A stretch of DNA of 5,595 bases from Porticoccaceae bacterium (GTDB lineage: Bacteria > Pseudomonadota > Gammaproteobacteria > Pseudomonadales > Porticoccaceae): NCBI GenBank assembly GCA_003491845.1, contig DNBN01000323.1:1662-7256 (forward strand). The letters are read 5' to 3'. The notes under the pieces are model-generated. The model was not told where the DNA came from. It did no database searches and worked only from the letters and a program-made list of their open reading frames with translations. The translations under genes were made by a program, and so were the position numbers. Below, one piece after another: positions 1 to 5,595 of this stretch (the first letter of the stretch is position 1; every line of letters starts with the position of its first letter).

Positions 1-14
1 TGAGCTAACGGCCC
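1..14 (-). tRNA. 5' end of a tRNA gene, probably tRNA-Lys, cut by the window edge
   Basis: Read on the minus strand, the last 14 bases are GGGCCGTTAGCTCA. This fits tRNA positions 1-14: a seven-base acceptor strand (GGGCCGT), T8, A9, the D-stem strand GCTC and A14. Bacterial tRNA-Lys genes commonly begin GGGTCGTTAGCTCAG, so only one base differs. From recall, Pseudomonas carries a tRNA-Lys gene just after queC, and in E. coli tRNA-Lys/Val genes follow cpoB, so the location supports the call. A promoter-like sequence lies just upstream. The anticodon is outside the window, so the isotype is inferred; a valine or other GGG-starting tRNA cannot be excluded. Confidence 0.72.
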
Positions 15-29
15 TCAGAGGAGGTGCGT

Positions 30-57
30 ATCATACTGACCAGATAACAAAATTCAA
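30..57 (-). promoter_or_regulatory. Putative sigma70 promoter for the tRNA gene, overlapping the queC stop codon
   Basis: On the minus strand a -35-like TTGAAT (52-57; four of six bases match TTGACA) is followed after 16 bp by TATGAT (30-35; five of six match TATAAT). The next bases, ACGCACC, form a GC-rich discriminator of the kind common at stable-RNA promoters. Transcription would start about 7-8 bases before the tRNA's first base at position 14, a plausible short leader for RNase P removal. The -35 element includes the queC stop codon (54-56). This is pattern matching by eye and has not been tested. The tRNA could also be reached by read-through from the operon, because no terminator is visible between queC and the tRNA. 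Confidence 0.5.
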
Positions 58-737
58 GCGTTATTTTGATATCTAGTAGGGTCTTTTACACTAGCGTCTA
101 AAAAACCTTGTTTTCGTAGCCGGCAACTATCACATTTACCGCACGCCAAGCCCTCTAAACTGGCTTGATAACACGACACAGTTTCAGAATAATTCACACC
201 TAAGGCCAAGCCAGTTCGAATAATAGTTGCTTTAGTCATATCGATGAGAGGGGCTTCAATTGTCAGTTTATTACCTTCCACGCCAGCTTTTGTCGCCAAA
301 TTAGCCATGCTTTGAAAGCTTTGTAAATAAGCTGGACGGCAATCAGGGTAACCAGAATAATCAACCGCGTTAACACCCAAAAAGATAGTGTTTGCACGAA
401 TTACTTCCGCCCATCCCAACGCAATCGACAAAAAAACCGTATTTCGTGCCGGGACATAGGTCACAGGAATACCTATCGAAGCCTCTTCTGGAACATCAAT
501 ATCGGTATCAGTCAGCGCAGATCCGCCAATAGCACCTAAGTCGAGCTTAACCACCTTGTGCTCTTTGACGCCCATTAAAGTAGACACTTTACGCGCAGCT
601 TTAAGCTCCGACCGATGGCGCTGCCCATAGTCAAAACTGAGAGTATAACATTCATAGCCCTGACTCAATGCCATCGCTAAAACCGTCGACGAATCCAACC
701 CGCCAGATACCAAAACAACGGCTCTTTTTGAGGACAT
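54..737 (-). CDS. queC: 7-cyano-7-deazaguanine synthase QueC
   Basis: QueC is a cytosolic, zinc-dependent enzyme that converts 7-carboxy-7-deazaguanine to 7-cyano-7-deazaguanine (preQ0) using ATP and ammonia, in the pathway to queuosine in tRNA. The 227-residue product matches the usual family length (E. coli about 231). Visible features are the PP-loop ATP motif SGGLDSS at residues 11-17, the conserved [11 protein letters not shown] block at 94-104, the [11 protein letters not shown] block at 125-135, and four C-terminal cysteines (C189, C199, C202, C205, the last three as CGKCDSC) that fit the zinc site. The frame is open 34 codons further upstream, but that extension overlaps cpoB and lacks family resemblance. 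The chosen ATG at 737 has a partial Shine-Dalgarno AAGAGA (747-752) and lies 13 bp after the cpoB stop. The gene is intact. Queuosine is placed in GUN-anticodon tRNAs, so the neighbouring lysine-type tRNA is not its substrate. Confidence 0.97.
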   Translation of the reverse strand: MSSKRAVVLVSGGLDSSTVLAMALSQGYECYTLSFDYGQRHRSELKAARKVSTLMGVKEHKVVKLDLGAIGGSALTDTDIDVPEEASIGIPVTYVPARNTVFLSIALGWAEVIRANTIFLGVNAVDYSGYPDCRPAYLQSFQSMANLATKAGVEGNKLTIEAPLIDMTKATIIRTGLALGVNYSETVSCYQASLEGLACGKCDSCRLRKQGFLDASVKDPTRYQNNA

Positions 738-750
738 GGTTAATAATCTC

Positions 751-1572
751 TTAGTCAAAGTTCGTTTCAATAAACTTGGTTGCCTTTTCAGAGACCCCGC
801 CATTACTGCTAACAGCAGCCTCAAGATACTCTCTAGCAAGATCTTGCTGACCTAGCTGAAAGTAAATCTTCCCAAGCTTAAACTTTGAATCTGCACCTTT
901 TGGATGATCGGAATATTGTTCAATAATCATCGTAAAAGACTGCCGTGCCAACTCGGTGTCACCACTCAACAGGTAGATTTCACCCAACCAGTAATATGCA
1001 TTGGCAGCAAATGGACTCTCAGGATAGCTATCAAGGTGAAGTTTAAGAGCTTCAGCTGCACCCTCTATATCACGATCTTTGAGCAATTTATTAGACGCGG
1101 CTGAATAGTCATCTTTAACCTCAGCCTCATAAAAATCACGCCCTGTTTGTTCAGATCGACCATCCGTATTAATGCTCGATATTATCGCTGAATTTTGAGC
1201 CAATAGATTGGTAGGGTTCTGATTAGGATCATCATTAATTGGCGCAATCATTAGCTCGCCCGCCGCCGAAGCACCTAAGCGGCGATCTATATCTAAATAA
1301 TCATCAAGCTGCTGTTGCTTCACCTGCTGCAATTCATAGCCAAGCTGCTCCACCATACCTCTAAGCGTTCGGACCTCTTCCCTAAGGTCAAGCATCACAT
1401 CATAACGATTAGCCGCTAGCTGAGCGGTATCAGATAACGCAGGCACTTCAACCTGCTCTGATATAACCATCGCCTCCGAATTACTTGCCTCCACGACTGG
1501 TACCACATTTTGGGCTACGACAGGTGGAACGGTAGTCAACAGTAAAAAGCCTAGCGTGGGGATTGATTTCAT
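751..1572 (-). CDS. cpoB: Cell division coordinator CpoB (YbgF), periplasmic coiled-coil/TPR protein
   Basis: CpoB acts in the periplasm, where in E. coli it binds TolA and PBP1B and couples septal peptidoglycan synthesis to Tol-driven outer-membrane constriction. The 273-residue protein has a signal peptide (hydrophobic about 5-20, likely cut after VVA at 20). A coiled coil follows at about 57-98, with the YbgF-like pattern [19 protein letters not shown]...DIDRRL, which forms trimers in the family. A polar Asn/Asp-rich linker covers about 105-145. Tetratricopeptide repeats fill about 146-273, including the family signature [15 protein letters not shown] at 191-205 and [17 protein letters not shown] at 230-246. 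The tail after 255 (SSNGG...) lacks the usual YPGS-type ending. An in-frame ATG four codons upstream exists, but the start at 1572 has GGAG six bases ahead (1579-1582). The gene is separated from pal by 100 bp containing a stem-loop. Confidence 0.95.
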   Translation of the reverse strand: MKSIPTLGFLLLTTVPPVVAQNVVPVVEASNSEAMVISEQVEVPALSDTAQLAANRYDVMLDLREEVRTLRGMVEQLGYELQQVKQQQLDDYLDIDRRLGASAAGELMIAPINDDPNQNPTNLLAQNSAIISSINTDGRSEQTGRDFYEAEVKDDYSAASNKLLKDRDIEGAAEALKLHLDSYPESPFAANAYYWLGEIYLLSGDTELARQSFTMIIEQYSDHPKGADSKFKLGKIYFQLGQQDLAREYLEAAVSSNGGVSEKATKFIETNFD

Positions 1573-1578
1573 AATGAT

Positions 1579-1582
1579 CTCC
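1579..1582 (-). promoter_or_regulatory. cpoB Shine-Dalgarno site that decides the start
   Basis: GGAG lies six bases before the ATG at 1572, good spacing. The alternative ATG at 1584 overlaps this site and has no comparable purine-rich sequence at a suitable distance. GG of the site also lies in the 3' arm of a small inverted repeat, CCATA/TATGG (minus strand; 1591-1595 and 1581-1585, five-base loop), which might partly mask it. Confidence 0.7.
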
Positions 1583-1622
1583 ATATCCAGTATGGTGCCT
1601 TAATATCACAAACAGTCTAGCT

Positions 1623-1665
1623 ATGAGCACGCTGGCACATCCAAGATACAGATGTACCAGCTCAT
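1623..1665 (-). promoter_or_regulatory. Strong stem-loop in the pal-cpoB intergenic mRNA
   Basis: In the operon transcript, GCUGGUACAUC (1661-1651) pairs with GAUGUGCCAGC (1641-1631): ten Watson-Crick pairs plus one U-G pair around a nine-base loop. An outer AUGA/UCAU pairing (1665-1662 with 1626-1623) can extend it across a four-base bulge. The stem begins seven bases after the pal stop codon. No U-run follows, so it does not look like an intrinsic terminator. The wobble pair becomes an A-C mismatch in the opposite strand's RNA, so the structure favours the operon transcript. A role in stabilising the 3' end of pal mRNA or in partial attenuation ahead of cpoB is inference. Confidence 0.65.
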
Positions 1666-1672
1666 TTAGAAA

Positions 1673-2206
1673 TTACTTGAGCTCAACCCGGCGATTCATG
1701 CTCCAAGCAGCTGAATTACTGCCAAAGGAAGCTGCTCGCTCTTCACCATAACTAACAACTTCAATATTACTACTTGGAACTCCTTGCATAACCATAAACT
1801 CTTTAACCGCATTAGCTCTGCGCTCAGCCAGTGCCATATTATACTCGCGAGTGCCTCTCTCATCTGCATGACCTTCCAATCTAATCGATGAAGGATAGGC
1901 GATCATAAATTGGGCATGGGCAACAAGCGCTGCTCGTGTTTCAGCTGATAATACTGCTTTGTCAAATTCAAAGTAAAAAATCGTATCTGCCGAATTGACA
2001 GGCTCTGCAGCTTCCTCAATCATTGCAGCAGCGGCCGCAGCTTTGGCTTCAGCTTCAGCTTGATTTTGCAACTCTAGAGATGCAGCCTGCACCGAGGTGT
2101 CTTCAATCGTAGATGAAGCCTCATCTAATGGTGTCGAGCTACATCCGGCTAGTAGTGCTGAGGATAAAACCAGCGGAAAACCTAATTTAGTTAATGTGTT
2201 TTTCAT
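1673..2206 (-). CDS. pal: Peptidoglycan-associated lipoprotein Pal
   Basis: Pal is an outer-membrane lipoprotein that binds peptidoglycan and TolB, and it accumulates at the septum through Tol action. The 177-residue precursor has a lipoprotein signal peptide ending in the lipobox LAGC, with the lipidated cysteine at 22. Serine at +2 fits outer-membrane sorting. A flexible Ala/Glu-rich linker spans about 28-72, including AEAEAKAAAAAAM at 50-62. An OmpA-like domain follows (about 75-177): FYFEFDKA at 77-84, GHADERGT at 112-119 and NMALAERRA at 123-131. By family comparison D115 and R130 are the expected diaminopimelate-contacting residues. The C-terminus ends NRRVELK rather than the NRRAVLVY type of E. 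coli. The frame stays open upstream into tolB, but the ATG at 2206 begins the signal peptide and has AAGGAA (2213-2218) before it. It lies 49 bp after tolB. Confidence 0.97.
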   Translation of the reverse strand: MKNTLTKLGFPLVLSSALLAGCSSTPLDEASSTIEDTSVQAASLELQNQAEAEAKAAAAAAMIEEAAEPVNSADTIFYFEFDKAVLSAETRAALVAHAQFMIAYPSSIRLEGHADERGTREYNMALAERRANAVKEFMVMQGVPSSNIEVVSYGEERAASFGSNSAAWSMNRRVELK

Positions 2207-2255
2207 AAAAAGTTCCTTGTAAAATGTAAGTATTAATGACAATGATAAAATGGTC
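2207..2255. other. 49-bp AT-rich tolB-pal intergenic gap
   Basis: This is the widest gap between consecutive genes from ybgC to pal. It is AT-rich and holds the pal Shine-Dalgarno AAGGAA (2213-2218) seven to eight bases from the start codon. I see no stem-loop, and no promoter pair with acceptable -35, -10 and spacing, so pal is most simply read as transcribed with tolB. Confidence 0.5.
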
Positions 2256-3575
2256 TTATCGCAAAAACGGTGACCAAGCAGGCTCTCTAACATCTCCGGA
2301 CTTTGCTGGTAAAAGATATCTTACACCAGCATCAAGAGACACAGCTGACAAGACTCCTTTATCGCCCTGTTTAGTTGCATATATTAACATAGCACCGTTG
2401 GGCGCGACGGTTGGCGACTCATCTAATTGTGTTTTCGTCAATTGTAGCATTCGACCAGTCTTTAAATCGAGCGTTGCTATGTGAAAAACCCCCTTCTCTC
2501 GGTGAACCATCACCAGGGTCCGCCCATCAGGTGCAAGACTCGGCCTTGCGTTGTAGTTACCTTGGAATGTTATTCTTTGCACTGCTCCAGATGCAACTGT
2601 TAATTTATAAATTTGTGGGCTACCTCCCCTATCTGAGGTAAATAAGATACTTTCACCATCAGGCATCCAAGTTGGTTCAGTATCAATTGCAAAATGACGG
2701 GTTAGTCTGGACAACTTATTAGACAAGAGATCAAGAACATAAATTTCAGGATTGCCATCTTTTGACAAAACCAAAGCCAGCTTTGAACCGTCAGGAGACC
2801 ACGATGGAGCTCCATTAAGGCCACTAAAGTTGGTTAATTTTTGACGTGCCGCAGTAACCAGTTGCTGTCGATAAATTGCTGGGCGACCGGACTCAAACGA
2901 CACATAAGCTAACTCATCCCCTGCGGGCGACCATGCCGGAGACATAATAGGCTCAGAGGACTTGAGCATCAATTGCTCTCTGGCGCCATCAGAGTCAGAA
3001 ACATTCAGTTTGTAGACAAAGCTACCATTTTTTTGCTCTGCGGTTACATAAGCCAAGCGTGTACTAAAAGCACCACGTATACCGGTGATCTGCTCATACA
3101 CCTTATCACTGGCCAAATGCGCTAAATCCCTTAGCTGAACTTCTGTGCCACGAACAACATGTTTGAAAATAACTTTTTGTGCATTTACATCGAGTAAACT
3201 AAAGCGCAACTCAATTGTATTATCCAGCCTGTCTTGATTAAGAGCGCCTACAACAAGATACTCACTACCCAATAAGCGCCAGTCACGGAAATAGACATCC
3301 TCTGGAGATGAAGGAAACGAAAGCATATTTGCGCGAGAAACTGCTTTAAAGAGCCCGCTTCTGTTTAGATCAGACTCAATCACAGCGCTGACATCCTCAC
3401 TTAGCACCGTTCCGGATAGCAGCATGGGGGCAACTGAGATAATCGTAGGTTTATCATTACCTTTGGATACCTTAATAACCAATTCGCCCCACGCGTGAGC
3501 TGAACACATAATCATCGTAATACAAAAAAAGGTCTTGCGAACAAGATGCAATGAGGACGCGCGTTTAGATAACAT
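2256..3575 (-). CDS. tolB: Tol-Pal system beta-propeller protein TolB
   Basis: TolB is a periplasmic protein that shuttles between Pal and TolA; its mature N-terminal strand is the TolA-binding switch in E. coli. The 439-residue precursor has a signal peptide with a basic start ([11 protein letters not shown]) and a hydrophobic core at about 15-24, probably cut after AHA at 28. An alpha/beta N-terminal domain follows (about 31-165; motifs [28 protein letters not shown]). The C-terminal propeller (about 170-439) carries PD40-type repeats: [14 protein letters not shown] at 213, [13 protein letters not shown] at 257, [23 protein letters not shown] at 301, [13 protein letters not shown] at 345, [14 protein letters not shown] at 388, and the closing PAWSPF at 432. 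The length matches the family (about 430). The start at 3575 has an excellent AGGAG (3582-3586) six bases ahead, inside the 15-bp gap after tolA. The gene is intact. Confidence 0.98.
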   Translation of the reverse strand: MLSKRASSLHLVRKTFFCITMIMCSAHAWGELVIKVSKGNDKPTIISVAPMLLSGTVLSEDVSAVIESDLNRSGLFKAVSRANMLSFPSSPEDVYFRDWRLLGSEYLVVGALNQDRLDNTIELRFSLLDVNAQKVIFKHVVRGTEVQLRDLAHLASDKVYEQITGIRGAFSTRLAYVTAEQKNGSFVYKLNVSDSDGAREQLMLKSSEPIMSPAWSPAGDELAYVSFESGRPAIYRQQLVTAARQKLTNFSGLNGAPSWSPDGSKLALVLSKDGNPEIYVLDLLSNKLSRLTRHFAIDTEPTWMPDGESILFTSDRGGSPQIYKLTVASGAVQRITFQGNYNARPSLAPDGRTLVMVHREKGVFHIATLDLKTGRMLQLTKTQLDESPTVAPNGAMLIYATKQGDKGVLSAVSLDAGVRYLLPAKSGDVREPAWSPFLR

Positions 3576-3590
3576 GGGATACTCCTAGTA

Positions 3591-4334
3591 TCATAATCTT
3601 AAATCTTGAGGGCTAAAAAGCACACTAACTTGGCGGAATTTTCTTTCAAACAAACTAGAGGACATGGATTGAAGCTCAGCAATTTGACCAACTTTAAACG
3701 CTGCAAGCTCTACAGAACGATCAAATGCAGCATCGCCACTAGATTGAAGAATAGTCACACCAACAACCCGGCCAGTGGGGACTAACTGTAATCGAATCAG
3801 TGTTTCCATCCCTATTCTGGCGCTGGGTGGGCGATTCCAGTTTTCCGACAGGCGTTGCTGAATGATTTGACGATAACTATTAGTCGCTGCCTCATCTTTC
3901 TGCGTCTGAAGAAGAGCATCTTCTTCAGCAATTTCCTTACTAAGGGCCTCAGCTAGGTCAGCCACCAAAAGCTCTTGCTGTAACGCCTTTTGCCTAGAAC
4001 GCTCGATTTGATCTTGCTGTTGTTTTTCTCTGCGCAAATTTTCTTTTCGACGATCCTCTGCCTGCTTTACTCGAAGCTCTCTTGCCCGATCTTTTTTTGC
4101 TTGCCGTTGACGTTGCTGCTCTCGTTTTATACTACGATCTTTAGGTTGGCTTTTGGTAGTGACAACCTCTTTTTTGACTGGCGCCAACGACACTAATGCC
4201 GCTTTGATATATTGTGGCTCAATGACCACCCTGGAAGTGTCAGAAGATTCACCCAATAATAGTCCTGCCACCAAAACAGTATGCAATCCAATACTAAATA
4301 GAGCACCTGACATATAATTTGTAGAGTTATTCAT
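3591..4334 (-). CDS. tolA: Tol-Pal energy-transducing arm TolA, with a short central domain
   Basis: TolA is anchored in the inner membrane, contacts TolQR through its single helix, and extends through the periplasm to TolB/Pal. The 247 residues divide into a membrane segment (about 9-28, with S14 and H18 spaced like the SHLS-type motif), a highly charged Arg/Gln/Lys/Glu-rich helical stretch (about 62-152), and a C-terminal TolA/TonB-like domain (about 153-247; SYRQIIQQRLSENWNRPPSAR, LQLVPTGRVVGVTILQSSGDAAFDRSV, ending FSPQDLRL). E. coli TolA is 421 residues, so the rod is much shorter here. No cysteine is present, so the disulfide of the E. coli C-terminal domain is absent. The start at 4334 lies one base after the tolR stop (TGAAATG) with no clear ribosome-binding site, suggesting translational coupling. 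A downstream ATG (residue 8) is possible but also lacks a ribosome-binding site. Confidence 0.96.
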   Translation of the reverse strand: MNNSTNYMSGALFSIGLHTVLVAGLLLGESSDTSRVVIEPQYIKAALVSLAPVKKEVVTTKSQPKDRSIKREQQRQRQAKKDRARELRVKQAEDRRKENLRREKQQQDQIERSRQKALQQELLVADLAEALSKEIAEEDALLQTQKDEAATNSYRQIIQQRLSENWNRPPSARIGMETLIRLQLVPTGRVVGVTILQSSGDAAFDRSVELAAFKVGQIAELQSMSSSLFERKFRQVSVLFSPQDLRL

Positions 4335-4335
4335 T

Positions 4336-4758
4336 TCACTGTCGCGGCGGCTCAGTTACAAGACCCACAGACAACGCACCGGCTCGTTGCAGCTCAGTCA
4401 TCAAATTGACCACAGCCCCGTAATCAACGCCGCTATCCCCCCATACAAGTATAGGTGTCTCAGGCTGTTGTCTAAGTAATTTTTCCACGCGCTCTTTGAC
4501 AAAAGACAGAGATTTAGACTGATTCACACCTTTTTCATCAATCCAGTAACTGCCATCATTTTTAATAGAAACAATAAACGGATCTCTCTCCTCTGAATTG
4601 ATCGGTGCCGAATTAGCAATCGGCAGGTCTACCTTAACCCCCTGCATCAAGAGCGGCGCAGTGATCATAAAAATAACCATCAGGACTAGGGTGACATCAA
4701 TGTAGGGGACCACATTAATTTCAGCGACTAATTTGCGTTTTTGCTTTTTCCGCTTCAC
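4336..4758 (-). CDS. tolR: Tol-Pal motor subunit TolR (ExbD/TolR family), GTG start
   Basis: TolR forms the proton-driven inner-membrane motor with TolQ. The 140 residues match the family (E. coli 142). A basic cytoplasmic N-terminus (KRKKQKRK) precedes EINVVPYIDVTLVLMVIFMITAPL. The single membrane helix is about 19-37, and D21 corresponds to the essential proton-pathway aspartate (D23 in E. coli). The periplasmic domain (about 42-140) shows VDLPIA, FIVSIKNDGSYWID and the ILVWGDSGVDYGAVVNLMTELQRAGALSVGLVT region, which fits the ExbD/TolR fold. Translation begins at GTG: no ATG precedes it in frame before a stop, and the next methionine is inside the helix. GGAG lies nine bases ahead (4768-4771). 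The gap after tolQ is 24 bp, and the stop is one base from the tolA start. Confidence 0.97.
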   Translation of the reverse strand: MKRKKQKRKLVAEINVVPYIDVTLVLMVIFMITAPLLMQGVKVDLPIANSAPINSEERDPFIVSIKNDGSYWIDEKGVNQSKSLSFVKERVEKLLRQQPETPILVWGDSGVDYGAVVNLMTELQRAGALSVGLVTEPPRQ

Positions 4759-4773
4759 AGCTCTAAACTCCAG
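4756..4773 (-). promoter_or_regulatory. tolR translation initiation region (GGAG plus GTG)
   Basis: CTGGAGTTTAGAGCTGTG contains the Shine-Dalgarno GGAG and the GTG start nine bases later. It matches the tolQ initiation region at 15 of 18 positions, which supports both starts independently of protein similarity. Confidence 0.75.
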
Positions 4774-4782
4774 AAACGTTGT

Positions 4783-5472
4783 TTATCGCGCGTATACCTG
4801 CCGATGTAAAATACTTGAAAACTCATCTGCAAAGGTATCATACCCGGTGCTAATAGCCTCCGCTTTCGCCGCATAACGGTTGTAGGCTATAACCGCAGGA
4901 ATAGCTGCAAACAGACCCATGGCAGTTGGGATAAGGGCCTCAGATATACCAGGCGCCACAGCTGCTAGGGTAGCTTGTTGCATCATGCCTAAACCTCTGA
5001 CTGTGTCCATAATTCCCCAAACAGTACCAAACAAACCGATATAAGGACTAACTGAAGCGACATTTGCCAAAAAGGGAAGGTTTGCACTAAGCTTTTCATC
5101 TTCTCGAGACAGCGCCACGCGCATAGCTCTATCAGCACCTTCCATAACCGCTTCTGGGTCTGCCCTATCCGACTGAGCTAGGCGATTAAATTCGCGAAAG
5201 CCTGCTCTAAAAACATTCTCTATACCGTCAGAAAGTCCCATCTCTTTCGCCTTATCTGTCAGTTCTTGATACAACTCAGCCAAGTCAACACCTGACCAAA
5301 AAGTATCCTCGAAGGCGCGAAAATGAATCTGAGCTTGACTTAAAAACATACCGCGCTGCACGATCATGACCCAAGACATCACTGATGCAACAAACAAAAC
5401 AGTCATCACCGCCTGAACCAAAAAACTTGCATTAATAATTAATGTTAAGATCGATAAGTTATCGTCACTCAC
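4783..5472 (-). CDS. tolQ: Tol-Pal motor subunit TolQ (MotA/TolQ/ExbB family), probable GTG start
   Basis: TolQ forms the inner-membrane multimer around TolR that converts proton flow into TolA movement. From the GTG at 5472 the protein has 229 residues (E. coli 230) and starts MSDDNLSILTLIINASFLVQ, aligning with the E. coli N-terminus. Membrane helices lie at about 17-39, 132-156 and 171-197, with a cytoplasmic loop at about 42-130. The signature NVASVSPYIGLFGTVWGIMD (137-156), QQATLAAVAPGISEAL (165-180) and PTAMGLFAAIPAVIAYNRY (182-200) is complete; T150 and T183 correspond to the conserved pore threonines. An in-frame TTG at 5487 would add five residues, but it overlaps the Shine-Dalgarno TTGGAG that serves the GTG nine bases after GGAG. 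The gene starts 17 bp after the ybgC stop. Confidence 0.96.
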   Translation of the reverse strand: MSDDNLSILTLIINASFLVQAVMTVLFVASVMSWVMIVQRGMFLSQAQIHFRAFEDTFWSGVDLAELYQELTDKAKEMGLSDGIENVFRAGFREFNRLAQSDRADPEAVMEGADRAMRVALSREDEKLSANLPFLANVASVSPYIGLFGTVWGIMDTVRGLGMMQQATLAAVAPGISEALIPTAMGLFAAIPAVIAYNRYAAKAEAISTGYDTFADEFSSILHRQVYAR

Positions 5473-5487
5473 AGGTATAAACTCCAA
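5470..5487 (-). promoter_or_regulatory. tolQ translation initiation region (GGAG plus GTG)
   Basis: TTGGAGTTTATACCTGTG holds GGAG (5481 side of 5484, i.e. 5482-5485) and GTG (5470-5472) with nine bases between. It sits in the 17-bp gap after ybgC. The TTG at its 5' end is an in-frame but poor start candidate, because no Shine-Dalgarno is visible upstream of it. Confidence 0.72.
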
Positions 5488-5489
5488 TA

Positions 5490-5595
5490 TCAGTCATTAA
5501 GGCCTTTTAATTTCGCATACATCGGCAAGGGTATGGCAGCAGGTTTTTTTGTTCGTGCGTCTAAACAGGCAACTTTTACATCCGCTTCTGCAAGA
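5490..5595 (-). CDS. ybgC: C-terminal fragment of the acyl-CoA thioesterase YbgC, cut by the window edge
   Basis: Only the last 34 codons and the TGA stop (5490-5492) are visible; the first base at the edge belongs to a split codon. The peptide reads LAEADVKVACLDARTKKPAA, then IPLPMYAKLKGLND. The V-x-VACLD strand followed by a Pro-rich KPxxIP segment and a short basic tail fits the end of YbgC-type hotdog-fold thioesterases, which hydrolyse acyl-CoA and open the tol-pal operon in many proteobacteria. The catalytic region is outside the window. Position immediately upstream of tolQ, same strand, strongly supports the call. The gene continues beyond 5595; it is not seen to be broken. Confidence 0.88.
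   Translation of the reverse strand, partial: LAEADVKVACLDARTKKPAAIPLPMYAKLKGLND

Noticed and set aside
15..53. A terminator after queC.
   Set aside because: CCTC/GAGG is too short with almost no loop, and there is no T-run.
738..839. Upstream 34-codon extension of queC.
   Set aside because: It overlaps the end of cpoB and adds sequence absent from the QueC family. The ATG at 737 gives the normal length and begins just before the PP-loop.
1585..1672. A promoter for cpoB in the pal-cpoB gap (for example TTGGAT with TAGACT).
   Set aside because: Matches to both hexamers are weak, and the -35 would sit inside the stem-loop; I cannot support it.
2207..2258. A promoter for pal in the AT-rich tolB-pal gap (TATCAT, TAATAC).
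   Set aside because: -10-like hexamers are expected in AT-rich DNA, and no acceptable -35 stands at 16-18 bp.
2207..2293. Upstream 29-codon extension of pal reaching into tolB.
   Set aside because: It would bury the lipoprotein signal peptide, and the ATG at 2206 has a good AAGGAA site.
904..4196. Plus-strand open frames inside cpoB, tolB and tolA (66-82 codons).
   Set aside because: They lie wholly or largely within well-supported minus-strand genes, their products resemble no family I know, and they are explained as shadows of the real frames.
5473..5487. TTG start for tolQ adding five residues.
   Set aside because: The TTG is part of the Shine-Dalgarno for the GTG at 5472, which gives an N-terminus aligned with known TolQ.
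1..5595. A previously undescribed system, mobile element, CRISPR array or transferred island.
   Set aside because: Every gene belongs to the conserved tol-pal/queC cluster with family-typical length and motifs. I saw no transposase, integrase, direct-repeat array or abrupt change in base use.

Overview
The window holds one minus-strand gene cluster, the Tol-Pal envelope operon of a gammaproteobacterium. In transcription order (right to left) it reads: 3' end of ybgC, tolQ, tolR, tolA, tolB, pal, cpoB (ybgF), queC, then the first bases of a tRNA gene, probably tRNA-Lys. The first eight genes are close together and co-oriented. The plus-strand open frames are shadows. The organism is most likely a free-living, probably marine or aquatic, gammaproteobacterium of the Pseudomonas/Cellvibrio/Alteromonas side. 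This is inferred from the gene order ending in queC and a lysine-type tRNA, the Pseudomonas-like TolA, TolR and TolQ, and moderate GC. No genus can be named from this sequence.

Right part (3591-5595): the tail of the YbgC thioesterase, then the inner-membrane motor TolQ-TolR and the energy-transducing arm TolA. Two starts need care. tolQ and tolR both appear to begin at GTG codons with nearly identical ribosome-binding regions, and the upstream TTG in tolQ is better read as part of its Shine-Dalgarno sequence. tolA follows tolR by one base and lacks a clear ribosome-binding site, so it is probably translationally coupled.

Middle part (1673-3575): periplasmic TolB (beta-propeller) and the outer-membrane lipoprotein Pal (OmpA-like peptidoglycan-binding domain). 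TolQR uses the proton motive force to move TolA, which reaches through the periplasm to TolB-Pal. This drives outer-membrane constriction at division and Pal recycling.

Left part (1-1672): a 100-bp pal-cpoB gap with a strong stem-loop, CpoB (coiled coil plus TPR; links Tol to PBP1B-dependent septal peptidoglycan synthesis), then QueC (7-deazaguanine/queuosine pathway). A good sigma70-like promoter overlaps the queC stop codon and points at the tRNA gene that runs off the left edge.

I found no undescribed system here. The window is conserved core genome. The points worth a second look are regulatory details: the pal-cpoB stem-loop, the twin GTG initiation regions, the embedded tRNA promoter, and the lack of queE between cpoB and queC.
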